DNA of 64,000 nt from Crambe crambe (taxonomy: Eukaryota > Porifera > Demospongiae > Poecilosclerida > Crambeidae). The stretch is from positions 8,997,753 to 9,061,752 of the forward strand of contig OZ004584.1 of assembly GCA_963924555.1 (NCBI GenBank), written 5' to 3'. Positions 52,440-61,067 of the stretch are shown here, one piece after another. The notes beneath the pieces are model-generated. The model worked only from the letters and a program-made list of their open reading frames with translations, did no database searches and was not told the DNA's origin. Position 1 is the stretch's first letter; every line of letters starts with the position of its first letter. The position numbers were made by a program, and so were the translations under genes.

Positions 52440-52872
52440 GGATAAATCTTATCTCGATTTAGGGGTAAAATATCCATGAGGTTAGGTTTCTTTAACCTGG
52501 GTTGAGGTTTCCAGAGGTAAAATAGCCATGAGGTTATGTATTGTTAACCTGGGTTGAGGTTTCCAGAGGTAAAATAGCCATGAGGTTATGTCCTGTTAAC
52601 CTGGGTTGAGGTTTCCAGAGGTAAAATAGCCATGAGGTTATGTCTTGTTAACCTGGGTTGAGGTTTCCAGAGGTAAAATAGCCATGAGGTTATGTCCTGT
52701 TAACCTGGGTTGAGGTTTCCAGAGGTAAAATAGCCATGAGGTTATGTCTTGTTAACCTGGGTTGAGGTTTCCAGAGGTAAAATAGCCATGAGGTTATCCA
52801 ACGTTAACCTGGGTTGAGGTTTTCAGAGGTAAAATAGCCATGAGGTTTTGTTTCGTTAACAGGGGTTGAGGT
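52440..52872. repeat. 52-bp minisatellite, array 1
   Basis: About eight units of a 52-bp repeat containing CCAGAGGTAAAATAGCCATG and GTTAACCTGGGTTGAGG, with variants TGTCTT, TGTCCT and CCAACG before GTTAACC. Copied at 61235-61667. Confidence 0.92.
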
Positions 52873-53189
52873 AAAGTATCCATGAGGTTAGTTAAGTATT
52901 TATGAAGTCCCTCAAGTCACGGTAATGCACAGTAGATGTCCCTCAAGTCTATTCCTACACTTTGAAGTATTACCAAGTACACTTAAGTCCCTCAAGTATA
53001 GATAAAGACATTCAAAGTCCCTCAAGGCCAGATAGAGATTACGGAAGTCCCTCAAGTCATGGTAATGCACAGTAGATGTCCCTCAAGTCTATTCCTACAC
53101 TTTGAAGTATTACGAAGTACACTTAAGTCCCTCAAGTCCATGCATCCGTAGCGCAGGCTGAAGGGGAAGTGCACGCCGTAGCCAGCCAT
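52873..53189. repeat. CCCTCAAG-rich leader region
   Basis: Short direct repeats AAGTCCCTCAAGTC, GTAATGCACAGTAGATGTCCCTC and CTATTCCTACACTTTGAAGTATTAC occur two or three times each, at 52890-52980 and 53040-53145; a related block is at 55085-55260. Confidence 0.75.
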
Positions 53190-53595
53190 ATGACACACTC
53201 AGTAGATGTCCACCAGTCAACCTACCAACAGGCCGGCAACACTGAAAAGACTGTCGAAACGTAAGTCATTTACAGTCTGCACACACACTAGTTCAACTCA
53301 CGTTGTACCATTCAGATACAAGAAGTTGTGGCCACGCCTTCCCAAAGCACATCAAACTCCACCCCCAGCAAAAAAGAGACGACTCTATTCCGAAGAAGAA
53401 TACTCAATCCTAAAGAGATATTTCGACATTGGCGGAGAGAGGTCTAAAGTGGCAAAACTTTCTGAGTGTGCAGATTTCCTTAGAGAGTACCAGAGAGATA
53501 TGCAGTTTGAGGGGAAGGACACAGGACAAGATCAAAAACATGATAAAGCAGAGCAAGTGACAGCAAACCAACAGTTCTTTTTATTTAAAATGTAA
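53190..53595 (+). CDS. SANT/Myb-like small protein in the duplicated segment, copy 1
   Basis: Two exons, 53190-53260 and 53316-53595, joined across a 55-bp GT-AG intron, give 116 residues starting MTHSVDVHQS. The unspliced frame from ATG 53206 is also open, but splicing joins two frames without a stop and with proper sites. The segment KKRRLYSEEEYSILKRYF through KLSECADFLREY resembles the SANT/Myb-like tail found in many sponge and cnidarian repeat-borne proteins (RxWSxEE...L...F; ...K..C..FL). The open frame extends upstream of the ATG to about 53125, so this could be the last exons of something longer. It lies between two 52-bp minisatellite arrays. Whether it is expressed is unknown. Confidence 0.5.
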
Positions 53596-54055
53596 TCAAT
53601 CATTCTCACAAAAAACAGTACTAATGTAATCAATCATTCTCACAATTTCTTTCTATTTCTAATCAAGTCTCACAATTCAAATTTTTCCTCTAGAAATTTA
53701 GATACTTTTTGCTGGACATCCCTCCTAGCTATACACTTATCTTTCCCTCCCGGCTTGCACGTCTCGGTGAATATCCTTCATGGATCCTTCCTGGATATTC
53801 TGGGACTTTGAAATTTCAGATACTTCTAGGAGGACAATTGGTGGCCCCCATGGATTCTGAGAGGACAATTGGTGACCCCCATGGATTCTGGGAGGACAAT
53901 TGGTGACCCCCATGGGCCAGATATATCATCCCTCCTAGCTATGACCTTACCTTTCCCTCCTGGCTTGCACATCTCAGTGAATATCCTTCATGGTTTCGTA
54001 TTCGATCCTTCCTGGATATTCTGGGACTTTGAAATTTCAGCTCCTTCTTGGAGGA

Positions 54056-55092
54056 TCCAGAGGTAAAATAGCCATGAGGTTATGTCTTGTTAACCTGGGT
54101 TGAGGTTTCCAGAGGTAAAATAGCCATGAAGTTATCCATCGTTAACTTGGGTTGAGGTTTCCAGAGGTAAAATAGCCATGAGGTTATGTCTTGTTAACCT
54201 GGGTTGAGGTTTCCAGAGGTAAAATAGCCATGAGGTTATCCAACGTTAACCTGGGTTGAGGTTTCCAGAGGTAAAATAGCCATGAGGTTATGTCTTGTTA
54301 ATCTGGGTTGAGGTTTCCAGAGGTAAAATAGCCATGAGGTTATGTCTTGTTAACCTGGGTTGAAGTTTCCAGAGGTAAAATAGCCATGAGGTTATGTCTT
54401 GTTAATCTGGGTTGAGGTTTCCAGAGGTAAAATAGCCATGAGGTTATCCAATGTTAACCTGGGTTGAGGTTTCCAGAGGTAAAATAGCCATGAGGTTATG
54501 TCTTGTTAACCTGGGTTGAGGTTTCCAGAGGTAAAATAGCCATGAGGTTATCCAACGTTAACCTGGGTTGAGGTTTCCAGAGGTAAAATAGCCATGAGGT
54601 TATGTCTTGTTAACCTGGGTTGAGGTAAAATAGCCATGAGGTTATCCAACGTTAACCTGGGTTGAGGTTTCCAGAGGTAAAATAGCCATGAGGTTATGTC
54701 TTGTTAATCTGGGTTGAGGTTTCCAGAGGTAAAATAGCCATGAGGTTATCCAATGTTAACCTGGGTTGAGGTTTCCAGAGGTAAAATAGCCATGAGGTTA
54801 TGTCTTGTTAACCTGGGTTGAGGTTTCCAGAGGTAAAATAGCCATGAGGTTATCCAACGTTAACCTGGGTTGAGGTTTCCAGAGGTAAAATAGCCATGAG
54901 GTTATGTCTTGTTAACCTGGGTTGAGGTAAAATAGCCATGAGGTTATCCAACGTTAACCTGGGTTGAGGTTATCAGAGGTAAAATAGCCATGAGGTTATG
55001 TCTTGTTAACCTGGGTTGAGGTTTTCAGAGGTAAAATAGCCATGAGGTTTTGTTTCGTTAACAGGGGTTGAGGTAAAGTATCCATGAGGTTA
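54056..55092. repeat. 52-bp minisatellite, array 2
   Basis: About 20 units of the same 52-bp repeat as at 52440, with two shorter units that lack TTTCCAGAGG (near 54620 and 54925). Variant order TGTCTT/CCAACG recurs with a period of several units, suggesting higher-order amplification. Copied at 62851-63887. Confidence 0.92.
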
Positions 55093-55254
55093 GTTAAGTA
55101 TTTATGAAGTCCCTCAAGTCATGGTAATGCACAGTAGATGTCCCTCAAGTCTATTCCTACATTTGGAAGTATTACCAAGTACACTTAAGTCCCTCAAGTC
55201 CATGCAAAGTCCCTAAAGGCCTGATAGAGATTACAAAAGTCCCTCAAGTCATGG

Positions 55255-55545
55255 TAATGCACAAGAAGTTGTGGCCACGCCTTCCCAAAGCACATCAAAC
55301 TCCACCCCTCAACCACCAGCAAGTGTATAGCTAGGAGGGATGTCCAGCCAAAAGTATCTAAATTTCTAGTCCTAATCGAGAGGAAAAATTTTTTATAATT
55401 GAATTGTGAGACTTGATTTTAAATATAAAGAAATTGTGAGAATGATTGATTACATTAGAACTGTTTTTTGTGAGAATGATTGATTAGTCGAAATATCTCT
55501 TTAGGATTGAGTATTCTTCTTCGGAATAGAGTCGTCTCTTTTTTA
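55255..55545. other. Rearranged, partly inverted fragment of the SANT-like gene
   Basis: 55263-55306 repeats the start of exon 2 (CAAGAAGTTGTGGCCACGCC). It is followed, from about 55318 to 55545, by the reverse complement of most of the gene's 3' part and its downstream flank (for example GTATTCTTCTTCGGAATAGAG), with a deletion of the central coding region. A broken third copy. Confidence 0.75.
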
Positions 55546-57340
55546 TCTTTCCCTCCCGGCTTGCACGTCTCGGTGAATATCCTTCATGGATCCTTCCTGG
55601 ATATTCTGGGACCTTGAAATTTCAGATACTTCTAGGAGGACAATTGGTGGCCCCCATGGATTCTGAGAGGACAATTGGTGACCCCCATGGGCCAGATATA
55701 TCATCCCTCCTAGCTATGACCTTACCTTGCACATCTCAGTGGATATCCTTCATGGTTTCGTATTCGATCCTTCCTGGATATTCTGGGACTTTGAAATTTC
55801 AGCTCCTTCTTGGAGGACAATTGGTGGCCCCCATGGATTCTTGGAGGACAATTGGTGGCCCCCATGGATCCTGAGAGGACAATTGGTGACCCCCATGGAT
55901 TCTGGGAGGACAATTGGTGACCCCCATGGGCCAGATATATCATCCCTCCTAGCTATGACCTTACCTTTCCCTCCTGGCTTGCACATCTCAGTGAATATCC
56001 TTCATGGTTTCGTATTCGATCCTTCCTGGATATTCTGGGACTTTGAAATTTCAGCTCCTTCTTGGAGGACAATTGGTGGCCCCCATGGATTCTTGGAGGA
56101 CAATTGGTGGCCCCCATGGATCCTGAGAGGACAATTGGTGACCCCCATGGATTCTGGGAGGACAATTGGTGACCCCCCATGGGCCAGATATATCATCCCT
56201 CCTAGCTATGACCTTACCTTTCCCTCCTGGCTTGCACATCTCAGTGAATATCCTTCATGGTTTCGTATTCGATCCTTCCTGGATATTCTGGGACTTTGAA
56301 ATTTCAGCTCCTTCTTGGAGGACAATTGGTGGCCCCCATGGATTCTTGGAGGACAATTGGTGGCCCCCATGGATCCTGAGAGGACAATTGGTGACCCCCA
56401 TCATCCCTCCTAGCTATGACCTTACCTTTCCCTCCTGGCTTGCACATCTCAGTGAATATCCTTCATGGTTTCATATTCGATCCTTCCTGGATATTCTGGG
56501 ACTTTGAAATTTCAGCTCCTTCTTGGAGGACAATTGGTGGCCCCCATGGATTCTTGGAGGACAATTGGTGGCCCCCATGGATCCTGAGAAGACAATTGGT
56601 GACCCCCATGGATTCTGGGAGGACAATTGGTGATCCCCCATGGGCCAGATATATCATCCCTCCTAGCTATGACCTTACCTTTCCCTCCTGGCTTGCACGT
56701 CTCAGTGAATATCCTTCATGGTTTCGTATTCGATCCTTCCTGGATATTCTGGGACTTTGAAATTTCAGATACTTCTAGGAGGACAATTGGTGGCCCCCAT
56801 GGATTCTGAGAGGACAATTGGTGACCAGATATATCATCCCTCCTAGCTATGACCTTACCTTTCCCTCCTGGCTTGCATATCTCAGTGAATATCCTTCATG
56901 GTTTCGTATTCGATCCTTCCTGGATATTCTGGGACTTTGAAATTTCAGCTCCTTCTTGGAGGACAATTGGTGGCCCCCATGGATTCTTGGAGGACAATTG
57001 GTGGCCCCCATGGATCCTGAGAGGACAATTGGTGACCCCCATGGATTCTGGGAGGACAATTGGTGATCCCCCATGGGCCAGATATATCATCCCTCCTAGC
57101 TATGACCTTACCTTTCCCTCCTGGCTTGCACATCTCAGTGAATATCCTTCATGGTTTCGTATTCGATCCTTCCTGCATATTCTGGGACTTTGAAATTTCA
57201 GATACTTCTAGGAGGACAATTGGTGGCCCCCATGGATTCTGAGAGGACAATTGGTGACCAGATATATCATCCCTCCTAGCTATGACCTTACCTTTCCCTC
57301 CTGGCTTGCACGTCTCAGTGAATATCCTTCATGGTTTCAT
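55546..57340. repeat. Tandem array, unit about 180-254 bp, eight copies
   Basis: Each unit carries ATCCCTCCTAGCTATGACC, GGCTTGCACATCTCAGTG, GATCCTTCCTGGATATTCTG and two to four sub-repeats of GAGGACAATTGGTGnCCCCCATGGAT. Unit length varies with the number of sub-repeats; spacings seen are about 239, 242, 219, 253, 180, 254 and 180 bp. One further unit lies at 53705-54055. Several overlapping open frames on both strands are by-products. Confidence 0.9.
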
Positions 57341-57598
57341 AGAAGGGATGACTAGGGCTAGATGCAACTCGGAAGGGATGACTAGAGCTAGATTCAACTT
57401 GGAAGGGATGTCTAGGGCTAGATGCAACTTGGAAGGGATGTCTAGGGCTAAATGCAACTCAGAAGGGATGACTAGGGCTAGATGCAACTCGGAAGGGATG
57501 ACTAGGGCTAGATGCAACTCGGAAGGGATGACTAGGGCTAGATGCAACTTGGAAGGGATGATTAGGGCAAGATGCAACTCGGAAGGGCTAGATTTCAA
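57341..57598. repeat. 30-bp minisatellite
   Basis: About eight and a half units of GGAAGGGATGACTAGGGCTA plus GATGCAACTC. The 30-bp length keeps an open frame through it on each strand. Confidence 0.92.
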
Positions 57599-58056
57599 AG
57601 TATATAACCTACATGGCTAAATTAGGTGCCCCGGGTTAATACAGGTTGAGGTTATAAACCTACATGGCTAAATTAGGTGCCCCCGGGTTAATACAGGTTG
57701 AGGTTATAAACCTACATGGCTAAATTAGGTGCCCCCGGGTTAATACAGGTTGAGGTTATAAACCTACATGGCTAAATTAGGTGCCCCCGGGTTAATACAG
57801 GTTGAGGTTATAAACCTACATGGCTAAATTAGGTGCCCCCGGGTTAATACAGGTTGAGGTTATAAACCTACATGGCTAAATTAGGTGCCCCCGGGTTAAT
57901 ACAGGTTGAGGTTATAAACCTACATGGCTAAATTAGGTGCCCCCGGGTTAATACAGGTTGAGGTTATAAACCTACATGGCTAAATTAGGTGCCCCCGGGT
58001 TAATACAGGTTGAGGTTATAAACCTACATGGCTAAATTAGGTGCCCCTGGGTTAAG
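57599..58056. repeat. 52-bp minisatellite of unrelated sequence
   Basis: Nine nearly identical units containing AACCTACATGGCTAAATTAG, GTGCCCCCGGGTTAATACAG and GTTGAGGTTATA. Same length (52 bp) as the array at 52440 and 54056 but different sequence apart from GGTTGAGGTTA. Confidence 0.93.
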
Positions 58057-60480
58057 ACCTCAACCTACAGGTTAAGGAGATAAGCCCTCAGATTTCTTCA
58101 GGTTTCTTCAGGTTAGGTTCAGGTTAGGTTAGGTTGAGGTTAGAGGTCCAAATCGGCCCGAAGGGCATATGTACACCCCCTAGGGGATCTCTATGGCACA
58201 TGGGGGCAGGGTTAGCTGTCCTGGGGGCAATTTCATCTGGATTACCACGAAATTATCCCTCATGCTTCTCAGGTTATCCCTCCTGACTGTTTTCCACCCA
58301 TTCAGGTTTCTTCAGGTTTCTTCAGGTTAGGTTAGGTTGAGGTTAGGTTGAGGTTAGAGGTCCAAATCGGCCCTAAGGGCATATGTACACCCCCTAGGGG
58401 ATCTCTATGGTACATGAGGGCAGGGTTAGCTGTCCTGGGGGCATTTTCATCCGGACTACCACGAGGTTATCCCCCATGCCTCTCGGGTTATCCCTCCTGA
58501 CTGTTTTCCACCCATTCAGGTTTCTTCAGGTTTCTTCAGGTTTCTTCAGGTTAGGTTAGGTTGAGGTTAGGTTGAGGTTAGAGGTCCAAATCGGCCTGAA
58601 GGGCATATGTACACCCCCTAGGGGATCTCTATGGAACATGAGGGCAGGGTTAGCTGTCCTGGGGGCATTTTCATCCGGACTACCACGAAGTTATCCCTCA
58701 TGCTTCTCAGGTTATCCCTCCTGACTGTTTTCCACCCATTCAGGTTTCTTCAGGTTTCTTCAGGTTTCTTCAGGTTAGGTTAGGTTGAGGTTAGGTTGAG
58801 GTTAGAGGTCCAAATCGGCCCTAAGGGCATATGTACACCCCCTAGGGGATCTCTATGGCACATGGGAGCAGGGTTAGCTGTCCTGGGGGCAATTTCATCT
58901 GGATTACCACGAAATTATCCCTCATGCTTCTCAGGTTATCCCTCCTGACTGTTTTCCACCCATTCAGGTTTCTTCAGGTTTCTTCAGGTTAGGTTAGGTT
59001 GAGGTTAGGTTGAGGTTAGAGGTCCAAATCGGCCCTAAGGGCATATGTACACCCCCTAGGGGATCTCTATGGCACATGGGGGCAGGGTTAGCTGTCCTGG
59101 GGGCAATTTCATCTGGATTACCACGAAATTATCCCTCATGCTTCTCAGGTTATCCCTCCTGACTGTTTTCCACCCATTCAGGTTTCTTCAGGTTTCTTCA
59201 GGTTTCTTCAGGTTAGGTTAGGTTGAGGTTAGGTTGAGGTTAGAGGTCCAAATCGGCCCTAAGGGCATATGTACACCCCCTAGGGGATCTCTATGGTACA
59301 TGAGGGCAGGGTTAGCTGTCCTGGGGGCATTTTCATCCGGACTACCACGAGGTTATCCCCCATGCCTCTCGGGTTATCCCTCCTGACTGTTTTCCACCCT
59401 TTCAGGTTTCTTCAGGTTTCTTCAGGTTTCTTCAGGTTAGGTTAGGTTGAGGTTAGGTTGAGGTTAGAGGTCCAAATCGGCCTGAAGGGCATATGTACAC
59501 CCCCTAGGGGATCTCTATGGCACATGAGGGCAGGATTAGCTGTCCTGGGGGCATTTTCATCCGGACTACCACGAGGTTATCCCTCATGCTTCTCAGGTTA
59601 TCCCTCCTGACTGTTTTCCACCCATTCAGGTTTCTTCAGGTTTCTTCAGGTTTCTTCAGGTTAGGTTAGGTTGAGGTTAGGTTGAGGTTAGAGGTCCAAA
59701 TCGGCCCTAAGGGCATATGTACACCCCCTAGGGGATCTCTATGGCACATGGGGGCAGGGTTAGCTGTCCTGGGGGCAATTTCATCTGGATTACCACGAAA
59801 TTATCCCTCATGCTTCTCAGGTTATCCCTCCTGACTGTTTTCCACCCATTCAGGTTTCTTCAGGTTTCTTCAGGTTAGGTTAGGTTGAGGTTAGGTTGAG
59901 GTTAGAGGTCCAAATCGGCCCTAAGGGCATATGTACACCCCCTAGGGGATCTCTATGGCACATGGGGGCAGGGTTAGCTGTCCTGGGGGCAATTTCATCT
60001 GGATTACCACGAAATTATCCCTCATGCTTCTCAGGTTATCCCTCCTGACTGTTTTCCACCCATTCAGGTTTCTTCAGGTTTCTTCAGGTTTCTTCAGGTT
60101 AGGTTAGGTTGAGGTTAGGTTGAGGTTAGAGGTCCAAATCGGCCCTAAGGGCATATGTACACCCCCTAGGGGATCTCTATGGTACATGAGGGCAGGGTTA
60201 ACTGTCCTGGGGGCATTTTCATCTGGATTACCACGAAATTATCCCTCATGCTTCTCAGGTTATCCCTCCTGACTGTTTTCCACCCATTCAGGTTTCTTCA
60301 GGTTAGGTTCAGGTTAGGTTAGGTTGAGGTTAGAGGTCAAAATCGGCCCGAAGGGCAAATGTACACCCCCTGGGGGATCTATAGTGCTCATGGGGGCAAG
60401 GTTAAATGTCCTGGGGGGATTTTATTCAGAGGTTATCCCCCATGCTTCTCAGGTTATCCCTCCTGACTGTTTTCTACCCA
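58057..60480. repeat. Tandem array, unit about 214-225 bp, eleven copies
   Basis: Units share TTAGAGGTCCAAATCGGCC, GGGCATATGTACACCCCCTA, GGGTTAGCTGTCCTGGGGGC, TTATCCCTCATGC, CCTGACTGTTTTCCACCC. At each junction are two or three CAGGTTTCTT 10-mers followed by AGGTTAGGTTAGGTTGAGGTT, a TTAGG-like telomeric motif. The number of 10-mers accounts for most of the length difference. No gene. Confidence 0.92.
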
Positions 60481-61067
60481 TTCATGGCTATTTTTGGGGC
60501 CCCCTAGGTTTGATCAGGTTTGATCAGGTTTGATTATTGGTCGAAAACGACCATGGGGGCCTCGAATTTAGCCGTGAGGGCATTTTTTTAGTCCTAAGGG
60601 ACGTTTTTTTAGCCATTAGGGCTCGATATTATCCATGAGGGATGCCATGAGGGCCTTGCTCAAAAGAAAATTGTAGTTTATCCCCCAAGGTTGGTAACCT
60701 GACCCCTGTGGCATCAAAACCCATCCCTCAACTCAAAATAAGACCAGTTTTTAGTCCTAAGGGCCGGGTTATGTTGCCACGAGGGATAACCGGGTGCTCA
60801 TGAGGGCAAGGTTAAGGTAGCTTTAGGGATATTTCCCTCATGCTACCGAACCTGGCCCCCATGCTTATCAGGTTTGCCCTCAGGCTCGAAACCTAACCTC
60901 AGGTTAAACCTGAGGTTTCTTCAGTTTTCTTTAAATCCCTAGTTTTCGAGATCGATTTTGCCCTCAAGGGCCAAGGTTTCTCGGCATGGGGGCGATTTTT
61001 AGCCCTAAGGGAACCTAGGTTTCTTTAGGTTAGGTGAGGCAAAACCTCAGGCATCCCCGACTCCATA
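60481..61067. other. Degenerate repeat-derived sequence
   Basis: No gene. Short GAGGGC, CCATGAGGG, AGCCCTAAGGG and AGGTTT words related to the neighbouring arrays, without clear periodicity. Confidence 0.6.

Larger units (their letters stand above)
52273..55205. repeat. Large direct repeat, copy 1 (2,933 bp)
   Basis: Matches 61068-64000 at a constant offset of 8,795 bp, with no difference noticed in the parts compared, including the first bases GCTAGGGG, all minisatellite variants and the encoded protein. Upstream bases differ (52272 G versus 61067 A), fixing the left boundary; the right boundary of copy 2 lies at or beyond the window end. Confidence 0.9.

Noticed and set aside
53206..53595. 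Unspliced 129-codon version of the SANT-like protein
   Set aside because: Possible, but it needs translation through a stretch with proper GT donor, pyrimidine-poor but valid AG acceptor and a separate open frame upstream; the spliced model was preferred.
55614..57620. Many overlapping open frames of 60-190 codons on both strands
   Set aside because: All arise from the tandem units with GGACAATTGG sub-repeats and the 30-bp array; both strands are open at once and no protein family is recognisable.
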